DNA of 57,204 nt from Ktedonobacterales bacterium (GTDB taxonomy: Bacteria; Chloroflexota; Ktedonobacteria; Ktedonobacterales; JADMIN01): positions 1 to 57,204 of the forward strand of contig JAICVS010000007.1 of assembly GCA_025935195.1 (NCBI GenBank). The letters run 5' to 3'. Positions 17,229 to 25,500 of the stretch are shown piece after piece. The stretch's first letter is position 1. Each line of letters starts with the position of its first letter. The notes beneath the pieces were generated by a model that was not told the DNA's origin, did not search any database, and saw only the letters and a program-made list of their open reading frames with translations. A program made the translations under genes and the position numbers.

Positions 17229-17731
17229 CGGGTGGGTTCCTCCTCACCGTCGTCTTCATCATCTGTAGCTTCGTAGGCACCAGCGGCATCCGTCGCCGAT
17301 GAGCCGGCAAGGAGCTGGGCGGCCTCGGCGATGGCGGCGAGGATGGATGACGGGCTGGGTGGGCAGCCGGCGATCTCGACGTTAGCATCCAGGTCGTCGG
17401 CGGGAGGGATGCCGAGATAGGGGCTACCGCTGAAGACGCAGCCGGTGATGGCGCAGTCGCCAACGGCGACGAGGGCACGCGGCTCTGGCAGGGCCTCGAC
17501 GACGCGGCGGACGGCGGCGCGCGCGGCGGTGGTCATGGGGCCACAGAGCAGGAGAATGTCGGCGTGGCGGGGGCTGCGCGCGAAGGTGATGCCCTGGGCG
17601 GCAAGCTCGGCGGCGTAGCGGGGAGCGAGCAGGGCATAGAGGCTCTGGGCACAGGCGCCGCAACCGCCGGTCTCCAGCGGGAGGACGGCGACGGTGGCCG
17701 GGGCGCGGCCGGTGGCGTCAGGTGCGCTCAT
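17225..17731 (-). CDS. NuoB / EchC-like small Fe-S subunit
   Basis: A 168-residue protein of the NuoB / [NiFe]-hydrogenase small-subunit family, which binds the terminal [4Fe-4S] cluster (N2). The four expected cysteines are present: C24 and C27 (GGCGACAQS), C93 (VGDCAITG) and C123 (AGCPPSP). SPRHADILLLCGP (about 53-65) is a strong family signature. The glutamate that usually follows the CxxC pair is replaced by serine (S30). It overlaps the next gene on each side by 4 bases. The acidic C-terminal tail is not typical. Confidence 0.85.
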   Translation of the reverse strand: MSAPDATGRAPATVAVLPLETGGCGACAQSLYALLAPRYAAELAAQGITFARSPRHADILLLCGPMTTAARAAVRRVVEALPEPRALVAVGDCAITGCVFSGSPYLGIPPADDLDANVEIAGCPPSPSSILAAIAEAAQLLAGSSATDAAGAYEATDDEDDGEEEPTR

Positions 17732-20076
17732 GCGTTGTCTCCTTTGCCGGTGCTGCCGGTGCTGCCGGTGCTGCCGGGGCGCGGCCGGCGCTTGCCATTA
17801 GTGGAGTCGCGGGTGGAGTCGCGGGTGGAGTCGCGCGGGGCGACGATGAAGCCAGCCTTGCCATTGGCGCGGGAGATGAGGGTGGTTGCCGCCTCGGCGC
17901 TCAGATCATCGGTCGTTTCGTCCGCGATGGCGGATGCGGGTGCGGCTGGGGCGGCCTGATCCGCCTGCTCGGCGGCGCTCTCATCGGCCTCAGCGGCGGT
18001 GATGTCTTCGGGCGAGACGGGCGCATCCACGTCGTCGTCTATACCGCGCAGGAGCTGCTCACCGCCAGGCAGGGTCCAGGCGGAGGTGAAGGCGCCGCGC
18101 AGATCATGCCAGGCCTCGGCGGGCGGCGCGAGATGGGCTAGCTCGGCAGGGGAAGTATCTATCTCCAGCACTGTGTCCGCTCCGGCATCCACCTGATCCG
18201 CGTGAGCCACATATGCGGCGAGGCCGGAGAGGAAGGCGGGGCGCGACTGGCGCGTGCCGGCGGGGAGGATGAAGACTACCAGGATGGCAAGCACGAGCAG
18301 CGCGAGCCAGGCGAGTGTCGGGAGCCACTGGCCGGGGCCGGCGGCGTAGCCGAGCGGGGATGTGGTGCCAGCGACACGCAGGGCGGCCGGCTGGAGCAGG
18401 TCATCCAGGGCGGGGCGGGCGCCGATGGCGATGAGCGCTTGGGGAGCGATGGCGACAGCCAGGGCGAGCAACGCGAGGATGGCGGGGGCGAGGTCTGCCA
18501 GGGCGATGGCGCCAGCGCGGCGGGCGATCAGTGGGCGGATGGGGGCGGGAGAGGAGGAGTCGCCGTCAAACGTTTCGTCAACCGCGCCGGCCTTGGACGC
18601 GGCGAGCATCTGGAAAGTGCGCACGAAGGCGGGCGCGGTGGCGCGCAGCAGCGCGAGGGCGAGCAGGGCATCGCCAGCCCAGGCCAGCCCGGCGAGTGGG
18701 ATGGCGAGACCGCGGGCCTGGAGGGCGCCGGCGGAGATGAGCTGGCGCGGGACGAAGCCGGCGAAGAGCGGCGCACCGAGCAGGCTGGTGGCGCCGATGA
18801 TCCAGGCGGCGAGGGGGATGGGGCGCATGGGGGCGCCGAGCACATGCGGGCCGGCGGCGTCCGGCTCGACATCACCAGTGAGGGCGCCACCAGCGTAGAG
18901 GGCGGCGAGCATGGCGGCGAGGCCGAAGGTCATGGTGGCGAGCAGGGTGATGAGGCCGAGCACGGAGGCGGATGCGCCGATGCCGAGGGCGAGCAGTCCC
19001 CAGCCAGCCTGGGCGGCGGCGAGGAAGGCGAGCAGGGCGCGGCCGTCGCGGCGTTCCAGGGCGAGCAGGCCGCTGGCGGCGACAGTAAGGCAGCCGAGCA
19101 GGATAAAGGCGATGCCGGCGGTGATGGGCGGGCGGGCGGCGCCGATGCGCTGCCAGGAACTGGTGGCGTCCTGGGCGACGGCGTAGGTGCGGGCGGCGAC
19201 GAGCAGCGCGGCCGGGACCACCGCGAGGCAGAGGGCGCCGAGGCCAGCGGGGGAGATCAGGGCGGCGCGGCGGCGCAGCCAGACGCTGAAGGGATAGGCG
19301 CCGGCGGCCAGGGCGAGGACGAGCGCAAGGATGGCAGCGTGGACCGGGGTGATGCCGCCGCGGCCGATCATGTCGGTGAAGCGGGGGAAGAAGACACGCT
19401 GGCCGCGCGTGGCGAGGTTGGCGGGGGCGAAGAGGATGAGGGGATAGAGCACGGGGCCGGCGAGCATGAGGGCGAGGCCGTAGCGGTCGAGGGTGGCGAG
19501 GTCGGAGCCGATCTCGCCGAGCGCCCAGGCAGCAAGGACGAGGACGATCCAGGCCAGGGCGAGCCAGAGGACGTTGTCGGCGAAGACGAGGGTGAGGGCG
19601 GCGCTCTCGATGGCGAGGGCGAGCGCGAGGCCGGCCCAGACGGGCAGCGCAAGGTCGCGCCGCAAGAAGGGGGTGGGCGAGGGCGGAGGCGCGTCGGGCG
19701 CGTCCACCACCGCGGCGGGAAGGTCTGTCGCGCTGGGGGTGCCACGCTGCCAGGACATCCAGAGCAGCAGCGGGGCGACGACGAAGGCGAGGCCTAAGGC
19801 GGCGTAGAGGCTGAGGCCGTCGATCCGGTAGGCGGCGGCGAGCCAGTCGTCGAGGCCGACACCGCCGGCAAGCGCGGTGAAGATCGGCTGGCCGGCGGCG
19901 AGGTCCGGCACGAGCAGCAGCAGGCAGATCGCCGGAATGAGCGCGCCCAGCGCGGCGAGCGCGAGCACGAGCGGCGTGCGCGGGCGGATGAAACGGATGA
20001 ATCCGGTGAGGGCGATCAGGATGGCGGCGATGGCGGGGGAGAAGGTGAGCGCCCCGACAAACCAGGTCAGCGGCAC
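17728..20076 (-). CDS. NuoL / HyfB-like antiporter-type membrane subunit
   Basis: A very hydrophobic protein of about 782 residues related to the Mrp-antiporter-like subunits of complex I and group 4 hydrogenases. The GTG at 20076 is preferred because AAAGGAAG lies just upstream; the frame opens at 20160. Family landmarks are weak. The usual WE pair of transmembrane helix 5 reads WI (LALAWIVLVL), the DxKRxLAYS helix reads RRDGRALLAFLAAAQ, and no clear HxxxKxxLF is seen, so canonical proton-channel residues seem lost. The C-terminal 90 residues are soluble and acidic, then end in short tandem repeats (DSTR, GST). It lies directly 5' of the small-subunit gene with a 4-base overlap. Confidence 0.78.
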   Translation of the reverse strand: MPLTWFVGALTFSPAIAAILIALTGFIRFIRPRTPLVLALAALGALIPAICLLLLVPDLAAGQPIFTALAGGVGLDDWLAAAYRIDGLSLYAALGLAFVVAPLLLWMSWQRGTPSATDLPAAVVDAPDAPPPSPTPFLRRDLALPVWAGLALALAIESAALTLVFADNVLWLALAWIVLVLAAWALGEIGSDLATLDRYGLALMLAGPVLYPLILFAPANLATRGQRVFFPRFTDMIGRGGITPVHAAILALVLALAAGAYPFSVWLRRRAALISPAGLGALCLAVVPAALLVAARTYAVAQDATSSWQRIGAARPPITAGIAFILLGCLTVAASGLLALERRDGRALLAFLAAAQAGWGLLALGIGASASVLGLITLLATMTFGLAAMLAALYAGGALTGDVEPDAAGPHVLGAPMRPIPLAAWIIGATSLLGAPLFAGFVPRQLISAGALQARGLAIPLAGLAWAGDALLALALLRATAPAFVRTFQMLAASKAGAVDETFDGDSSSPAPIRPLIARRAGAIALADLAPAILALLALAVAIAPQALIAIGARPALDDLLQPAALRVAGTTSPLGYAAGPGQWLPTLAWLALLVLAILVVFILPAGTRQSRPAFLSGLAAYVAHADQVDAGADTVLEIDTSPAELAHLAPPAEAWHDLRGAFTSAWTLPGGEQLLRGIDDDVDAPVSPEDITAAEADESAAEQADQAAPAAPASAIADETTDDLSAEAATTLISRANGKAGFIVAPRDSTRDSTRDSTNGKRRPRPGSTGSTGSTGKGDNA
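17749..17838. repeat. Tandem microsatellites in the 3' end of the antiporter-like gene
   Basis: CCGGTGCTG repeated three times (about 17749-17776) and GTGGAGTCGCGG repeated about three times (about 17811-17838). They encode the GST and DSTR runs. Both keep the frame when units are gained or lost. Confidence 0.75.
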
Positions 20077-20149
20077 GGCCGGCTTCCTTTCTTTATAGAA
20101 ATGGGCCAGAGAGCCCTTCGACTTTAGCCAGGGAATGAATGTCATCTCC

Positions 20150-21100
20150 CTTGCGAACACGCATGTTCATGCTATGCTACCAACGTGAGGAAGACGTTCA
20201 AGTATCGCCTGTATCCCAACAAACAGCAACAGCGGCTTCTGGGGCAGCAGTTGGAGGAGTGCCGCTGGCTGTACAATCAGCTGCTGGCCGAACGGCGCAA
20301 TGCCTGGGAACAGCGCCAGGAATCGCTGCGCCTCTCCGACCAGCAGGCGATATTGCCTGCCCTCAAAGCGGAACGGCCTACGCTGGTTGGAGTGCAGTCG
20401 CAGGTCTTGCGGAACGTTGCCATGCGGCTTGATCTCGCTTTCCAGGCTTTCTTCCGGCGGGTGAAGGCAGGTGAAAAGGAACCGGGCTATCCGCGCTTCC
20501 GCGGCGCGGGCCGCTACGACAGCCTGACCTACCCGCAGGTGCCGGTCGGCTGCACGCTGGACGCCGACGCGCGACGGGTGCGCATCATGCGCGTCGGGCT
20601 GGTCAAGATCGTCCCGCATCGCCCGCTGGAAGGCACGCCGAAGACGGCCACCATCCGCGCTCCGCGCAAAGTGGTGGCGCGCGTGTATGAGCGGACGCGC
20701 TGGCGGCGGGAGGACTTCACCCACCAACACAGCCGCCGGATCGTCAACACGTTTGATGTGATGGCGGTCGAAGATTTGTCGGTCAATCGGATGGTGCGGA
20801 ACCATTGCCTCGCCAGGAGCATTCATGACGCCGCGTGGAGTCAGTTCGCAGACCTCATCGCCTACAAGGCAGCATGGGCCGGTCGGCGGTGTGTGGCGGT
20901 GAACCCCGCGTACACGAGTCAAGACTGCTGGCGGTGTGGACATCGGCAATCGCTCTCCCTTTCCGACCGCCTTTACACCTGCCCCTGTTGTGGGCTGGTG
21001 CTCGACCGTGATCTCAACGCGAGCCGCAATATTGTGAGACTGGGACAACAGTCTCTGGCTCCGGCCTAGAAGCTCCCGCTTTCACGCGGGAGAGTTGTCA
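20150..21100 (+). mobile_element. IS200/IS605-type element with tnpB only
   Basis: A tnpB gene with the right-end hairpin GCTCCCGC-TTTCAC-GCGGGAG followed by AGTTGTCA (21071-21100). No tnpA (Y1 transposase) is present, so it would depend on one in trans. It sits between the large subunit and the antiporter-like subunit of the Ech-like operon, in the opposite orientation. Its right end is fused to the large-subunit stop codon. The left end is approximate. Confidence 0.8.
20185..21069 (+). CDS. tnpB: TnpB-like protein lacking the RuvC-I segment
   Basis: A 294-residue protein, much shorter than the usual 360-420. The N-terminal RNA-binding part is normal (MRKTFKYRLYPNKQQQ), as are RuvC-II (VMAVEDLSV, E196), the zinc ribbon (C248, C251, C266, C269) and RuvC-III (LVLDRDLNASRNI, D276). 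The segment from about residue 159 to 161 jumps from TPKTATIRAP directly to RKVVARVYER. The roughly 60-75 residues that normally contain GIDxGL and the first catalytic aspartate are absent, yet the frame is open. It should therefore be nuclease-dead. It may be simple decay or an exapted RNA-guided DNA binder. GTG start. Confidence 0.85.
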   Translation: MRKTFKYRLYPNKQQQRLLGQQLEECRWLYNQLLAERRNAWEQRQESLRLSDQQAILPALKAERPTLVGVQSQVLRNVAMRLDLAFQAFFRRVKAGEKEPGYPRFRGAGRYDSLTYPQVPVGCTLDADARRVRIMRVGLVKIVPHRPLEGTPKTATIRAPRKVVARVYERTRWRREDFTHQHSRRIVNTFDVMAVEDLSVNRMVRNHCLARSIHDAAWSQFADLIAYKAAWAGRRCVAVNPAYTSQDCWRCGHRQSLSLSDRLYTCPCCGLVLDRDLNASRNIVRLGQQSLAPA

Positions 21101-22276
21101 CAGGTCGAGGCACTCCAGGCACAGATCCAGGCTGGCCAGGATGACCGGGGCCTGCGCGAGGGGCTGGCCCTCGAGAAGGGCGGGCAGCGCCGCGAGGTTG
21201 GCCGCACCCGGTGGCTCGAGCCGCACCCGCGTGACGGCGGCGGCATCGCCAGCGAGGGTGATGGTGGCGGTGACGGGGCCGTGCGGCCCTTCGACGGTGG
21301 AGGCGCCGTCGCGCCCGGTGGCCTGCCCGGATGCGGCACCGGGTGCGCGGGAGACGCCGCCGCTGACGAGCGACTCCACGCAGGCAAGCGCGATGGTGAG
21401 GCTACGGCCGATGTCATCCACGGCGACGGCGAGACGGCTCGCGACATCGCCTTTCAGAGTGTCAGGCGAGGGGGGGGCGGGTACGGTCACATCGCTGTAC
21501 CCGGCGTACGGTGTCGTGGTGCGCAGGTCGGGGAGGATGCGGGAGCCGCGGGCGGCAAGGCCGGTGAGGCCGAGGGCGTCGGCGCGCTCGGCGGGGATGG
21601 GGGCGGCGCCACGCAGCGCGCGGCCAAGGGAGCCTTTCGGCCCGGCGAGGACACGCCAGGCGGCGACGGTGGGTTCGAGGGCGGTAAGGGGATCGCGCAG
21701 GGGGGCGACGTCGAGGTCGGGGCGCACGCCGCCACGGATGCTGACGGCCCAGTAGACGCGCTCGCCGGTGACGGTTTCGAGGGCGTCGAAGAGAATCTCG
21801 CGGCGCTCCATCGCATCCTGGAAGGGGGCGGGGAAGCCAGCGGCGCGCGCGGCCATGCCGAGGGTCCAGAAGCGGGCGAGGATGCGCTCGATCTCGGCGA
21901 AGAGGGTGCGGGTGAGGCGGGCGGATGAGGAGAGGGTGAGGCCGGTGGCGGATTCGATGGCCTGGCAGACGACGAGGCGATGGGATTCGTGGGCGTGCGA
22001 GCAGGCACGCTCGATGATGGCGAGGGCGTCTTCGAGGGGTTTGCCAGCGACGAGATCGGCGATGCCGCGGTGGCCGAAACCGGTGGCGGGGGCGTCGGCG
22101 CCGGTGATGGTCTCGCCGCGCAGGCGCAGGGAGAGCGCGAGTGGCTGGGGCAGGGCCGGGTGGTAGGGGCCGAGCGGGAAGATGACGGTGCTCGTGGGGT
22201 GCTCCTTCCGGGCGGGAACAGGGGGCCGGCCGCGCGAATGGCGGCCGCTCGCGGGCGCATGGGGCGAGTATACCAT
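21098..22276 (-). CDS. NuoD / EchE-like (hydrogenase-type) large subunit
   Basis: A protein of up to 392 residues of the NuoD / [NiFe]-hydrogenase large-subunit family. FPLGPYHPALPQPLALSLRL (about 33-52) and GFGHRGIADL (about 67-76) match the family N-terminus. The L1 region IIERACSHAHESHRL keeps the first cysteine (C92) but has alanine (A95) where the second stands in hydrogenases. The C-terminal L2 region DLCLECLDL keeps both (C386, C389) and the protein ends three residues later. First gene of the operon. The true start is unclear: ATG 22276 overlaps the -10 box. An AAGGAG site at about 22201-22206 favours a rare start near 22192. Confidence 0.82.
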   Translation of the reverse strand: MVYSPHAPASGRHSRGRPPVPARKEHPTSTVIFPLGPYHPALPQPLALSLRLRGETITGADAPATGFGHRGIADLVAGKPLEDALAIIERACSHAHESHRLVVCQAIESATGLTLSSSARLTRTLFAEIERILARFWTLGMAARAAGFPAPFQDAMERREILFDALETVTGERVYWAVSIRGGVRPDLDVAPLRDPLTALEPTVAAWRVLAGPKGSLGRALRGAAPIPAERADALGLTGLAARGSRILPDLRTTTPYAGYSDVTVPAPPSPDTLKGDVASRLAVAVDDIGRSLTIALACVESLVSGGVSRAPGAASGQATGRDGASTVEGPHGPVTATITLAGDAAAVTRVRLEPPGAANLAALPALLEGQPLAQAPVILASLDLCLECLDL

Positions 22277-22295
22277 GATGGGGATGGCGGCACAA
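22267..22295 (-). promoter_or_regulatory. Promoter of the Ech-like operon
   Basis: Minus-strand TTGTGC (22290-22295), 17 bases, TATACT (22267-22272). It overlaps the first ATG of the large-subunit frame, which argues for a start further downstream. Confidence 0.65.
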
Positions 22296-22355
22296 CCACG
22301 AGAAACGACGTGGTTCCATCAAAAACCGGGGGGTGAGGAAAAGGAAGGAGACCAC

Positions 22356-22389
22356 TCCTGTTGTGACGTCAAACCGAAGCACAACAGGA
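22356..22389. repeat. Inverted repeat before the ISKra4-like fragment
   Basis: TCCTGTTGTG (22356-22365) and CACAACAGGA (22380-22389), a perfect 10-bp stem with a 14-base loop. It may be the transposon end. Confidence 0.6.
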
Positions 22390-22398
22390 GGGTCTCAG

Positions 22399-22745
22399 AT
22401 GCAGTGGAGCGTAACGGTGGTGGTCGAGATAGCCCCCGAGGCCGAGATCGGGCAGATGGAGCAGGCGGTGCTGGAGGTGGGGCGGCAGGCGATGCGTGAA
22501 GCGCTCAAGCAGGCCGTGCGCGCCTCCGAAGACGGGCATGCGGCGTGTCCGGGCTGTGGGAGCGCGTCGAGTCGGAGCCAGGGGACCGTGGCCCGGCGCG
22601 TGTTGACCCGCTTTGGCCGGGTGGTGGTGCGGATGCGTCGCCAGCGGTGCGCGAGCTGTGGCCGCCGCTTCCGTCCGGCGCAGGGCTATCTGGCTGTACT
22701 CGCCGGCGGGAATGTGACCCCGGAGTTGGGGCGGCGTGCGCGCTG
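22399..22745 (+). pseudogene. Transposase N-terminal fragment (ISKra4-like)
   Basis: Begins MQWSVTVVVEIAPEAEIGQ behind an AGGAGGG site. It contains the cysteine pattern typical of the N-terminal zinc-binding part of ISKra4-type transposases: CPGCGSASSRSQGTVARR, then RRQRCASCGRRFRP, then TPELGRRARW. Similarity stops near 22745 and the DDE catalytic domain is missing. The frame then runs on to 22830 through rplI promoter sequence. The terminal inverted repeat just upstream supports a truncated insertion. Confidence 0.75.
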
Positions 22746-22794
22746 GCGGGGGCAAGTTGGCCCTATGCAACCACTGATCCTCTGCTTACCGTGG

Positions 22795-22823
22795 TTGCCG
22801 GCGGCGCGGCGCCGGTGTATACT
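22795..22823 (+). promoter_or_regulatory. Promoter of rplI
   Basis: TTGCCG (22795-22800), 17 bases, TATACT (22818-22823), about 110 bases before the gene. Confidence 0.7.
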
Positions 22824-22937
22824 CGTTTGAGTGTGCTCGAAAGAGGCCGCGCGCAGACCCAGGCCCAATAGACAAGCCCGATGAAGCGGCGGATATGCGG
22901 CACGCGCGGACCCAGAGCGAGAGGAGCGTTTCGACAG

Positions 22938-23474
22938 ATGAAGGTAATTCTGTTACATGAGGTTCCAGGACTGGGCAAGCCCGGCGATATCAAAGAGGTC
23001 GCGGACGGCTACGCGCGCAACTATCTGCTGCCGCGCGCCCTGGTGACAGCCGCCACCGGAACCGAGCTGGCGAATTTGCAGCAGCGCGTCGCCTCGGCGC
23101 AACGGCGCGCGGCGAAGGCCCGCCAGACAAACGAGGAGCTGGCGCAGCGGCTCGGCAACGTCGTGCTGACGTTCGCCGTGCGCGTCGGCCAGGGCGACCG
23201 GCTCTACGGATCGGTGACGAGCCAGAACATCACCGACGCTCTGCTGGAGCAGGAAGGGCTGAACATTGACCGTCGGCTCGTCCACCTGCGCGATCCCCTA
23301 CGGCAGCTTGGCGAGTTCGAGGTGCCGGTGCGTGTGGCGGCCGGCTTCGAGCCGAAGGTGAAGGTCCGCATCGTCTCAGCGCAGAGTCTGCAACAACAAA
23401 GCGAGCAGAGCGAGCCGGCGGCTGTGGCTGAGGCCGAGTCGGCGGCGGAAGACGAAACGGCTGCGCAGGTGTAG
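22938..23474 (+). CDS. rplI: 50S ribosomal protein L9
   Basis: A 178-residue protein. The N-terminal domain opens [33 protein letters not shown], as in other bacteria, with its glycine-rich loop that binds 23S rRNA. A long connecting helix follows (about 45-80), then the C-terminal domain with [16 protein letters not shown] and an added acidic, glutamine-rich tail of about 30 residues. The ATG at 22938 has GAGGAG upstream; the frame extends to 22881 without support. It is single here, not beside rpsR, ssb or dnaB as in many genomes. Confidence 0.96.
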   Translation: MKVILLHEVPGLGKPGDIKEVADGYARNYLLPRALVTAATGTELANLQQRVASAQRRAAKARQTNEELAQRLGNVVLTFAVRVGQGDRLYGSVTSQNITDALLEQEGLNIDRRLVHLRDPLRQLGEFEVPVRVAAGFEPKVKVRIVSAQSLQQQSEQSEPAAVAEAESAAEDETAAQV

Positions 23475-23677
23475 CGCGTATCGTGTCGTGCTGGGGCTGC
23501 GGATGCGTTGCGCATGGATGAGGCGGGAGCGTTCTCACGCGAGAGCGCCCCGCCTTTCTCACAATCGCCATACGACATAACAGAAATGCGCGACCGGCGG
23601 CTCCGCACGGCGAATTGGCATGGAAGATGCATTTTCTTTGGCGTGACCGCGCACAGCTCAGAGAGGATGCACCAATC

Positions 23678-25108
23678 ATGTCTATGGACCTGAACCAGCT
23701 CAGTCAACAACTGCCTATGCGCGTGGCGTCGCCGCAGCTCGTGGCGGCCAACCATATCCTCGCGCTCTCGTCGGCCGAGCTGCAGGCCCTGATCCATCGC
23801 GAAGTAGACGAGAACCCGGCGATAGAGATGGAGGAGGTGCCGGTCTGCCAGCAGTGCGGCCGGCCCCTGCAAGGCGGGTTTTGCCCCAGTTGCGCCGTAA
23901 CACAGAAGCAGGACGCGCAGCGCACGGCCGAGCGTGACGACTACGGCGACGATGGCGTGTGGCAGCGCAAGGCGCTCTCCGGCGGCGACGACGAGGAGTT
24001 CGACCCCACCACGCGCGTCGCGGCGCAGATGAGCCTGGCCGAGCATCTCACGCTCTCGCTGCAAGCGCAGTACGCCGCCAAAGACGCGCCGATCATCGAG
24101 TATCTGGTCGGCAATCTGGATGAAGACGGCCGGCTGCGCTGCTCCGTCGAGGAAGTAGTAGACCTGTTCGACGTGCTGGAGGAGCGCGTCGAGCGCATGA
24201 TCAAGTCGTTACAGGCGATGGAGCCGGTCGGCGTGGGCGCGCGCGACCTGCGCGAGTGCCTGCTGATCCAACTGAACTTTCTGGAGTCACAGGGCGTGCA
24301 TCAGCCGTTCGCCCGTGACGTGATCAGTCGCTTCCTCACACAGCTCAGCGAGCACAAGTACGGGCAGATCGCGCTGGCGCTCAACACGACCACCGACACC
24401 ATCCACGAGGTCAGTGAGTTCATCAAGCGCAACCTGAACCCTTTTCCCGCGCGCGGCTTCCTCGGCGCCAACCTCTCGGCGGGCGGCGAGCGTACCACCT
24501 CCGTCCTGCCGGACGTGATCATCACCAAGCGCCTGCTGGCCGATGGCGGCCACAGCTACGAGATCGAGGTGGTGGAATCGAAGCGTTTCTTCCTCAACAT
24601 CAACCCCTCCTACTCACAGCTCTACGCCGAGATCGGCAGCCGCCAGGCGCTGCTCAGCGACGACGAGCGCCGGCACATCCAGCAGTACGTCTCGCGCGCC
24701 AAGCTCTTCATTTCCAACATCAACCAGCGGCGCCAGACGCTCGCGAAGATCACGCGCCACATCGTGCAGCTCCAGCGCGCGTTCCTCGACCACGGCATCC
24801 GCGCCTTGCAGCCGCTCACACGGGCGCGCGTCGCGGCCGACCTGGGCATGCACGAATCCACCGTGAGCCGGGCGACGGCCGCGAAGTACGTGATGTTGCC
24901 GACCGGCGAGGTCATCCCGTTCAGCAACTTCTTCGTGGCGAACCTGGGCGTGAAAGACCTGATCAAAGATCTGATCGAGAGCGAGGAGTCGCCGCTGACC
25001 GACCAGGAGCTGGCGGACATCCTCTCAGAGAAAGGCATCCCCGTGGCGCGGCGCACCGTAGCGAAGTACCGCGAGCAGCTCGGCATCCTGCCTTCCACGC
25101 TGCGATAA
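23678..25108 (+). CDS. rpoN: RNA polymerase sigma-54 factor with N-terminal zinc ribbon
   Basis: A 476-residue alternative sigma factor that recognises -24/-12 promoters and needs AAA+ activators. Region I is recognisable (LVAANHILALSSAELQALI, about 21-40). Core-binding and helix-turn-helix regions follow (TRARVAADLGMHESTVSRA, about 388-406), and the RpoN box is near the end (VARRTVAKYREQLGI). Between region I and the core-binding domain lies a Cys4 zinc ribbon (C57, C60, C69, C72) that standard sigma-54 proteins lack. The ATG at 23678 follows GAGAGGATG. No bacterial enhancer-binding activator gene is in the window. Confidence 0.9.
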   Translation: MSMDLNQLSQQLPMRVASPQLVAANHILALSSAELQALIHREVDENPAIEMEEVPVCQQCGRPLQGGFCPSCAVTQKQDAQRTAERDDYGDDGVWQRKALSGGDDEEFDPTTRVAAQMSLAEHLTLSLQAQYAAKDAPIIEYLVGNLDEDGRLRCSVEEVVDLFDVLEERVERMIKSLQAMEPVGVGARDLRECLLIQLNFLESQGVHQPFARDVISRFLTQLSEHKYGQIALALNTTTDTIHEVSEFIKRNLNPFPARGFLGANLSAGGERTTSVLPDVIITKRLLADGGHSYEIEVVESKRFFLNINPSYSQLYAEIGSRQALLSDDERRHIQQYVSRAKLFISNINQRRQTLAKITRHIVQLQRAFLDHGIRALQPLTRARVAADLGMHESTVSRATAAKYVMLPTGEVIPFSNFFVANLGVKDLIKDLIESEESPLTDQELADILSEKGIPVARRTVAKYREQLGILPSTLR

Positions 25109-25117
25109 GCGAGACGC

Positions 25118-25368
25118 GAACCACCACAGAGGACACTGAGGTTCACAGAGGAGGAGCAGAGAGGGAGATGGAGATGAGGGCAAGCGGAGGGCAAGCGGGG
25201 CAATCCGTGCGCGTATGGCGGTGGCGATGAGAAATGGGCGCCGGCGCCAGCAGACAGACATCCGAATGCTGACAGCGGATGTCATGCGGCGGCGGAAAGG
25301 CTCTCGCCATGCCCTACCTCTTTCTGCCCTCTATGTTCCTCTGCGTCCTCTGCGGTGGCTCTCGTTCT
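25118..25368. repeat. Inverted pair of CACAGAGGACACxGAGG repeats
   Basis: The gap 25109-25500 contains ACCACAGAGGACACTGAGG (from about 25121) and, inverted, CCTCTGCGTCCTCTGCGGT (about 25340-25358). Degenerate copies of the same purine-rich repeat lie at 27573-27605, 29510-29550 and 48121-48160. No gene is supported in this gap. Confidence 0.65.
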
Positions 25369-25500
25369 TATTCAGGATCAACAACCCGCGGCGGGCGTCG
25401 TGCGCTGCCGGCATGCGGCTTGCGACGGATTGCGCTTGGAGCATGACGGTTCGCGGGCGGCCCCATTCGGCTGACCCCAGAGAGGGAGGAGACAACAGGC

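Noticed and set aside
18202-19797. 531-residue open frame antisense to the antiporter-like gene
   Set aside because: It is Gly/Glu/Ala-rich shadow coding opposite a strongly hydrophobic membrane protein; no ribosome-binding site or domain.
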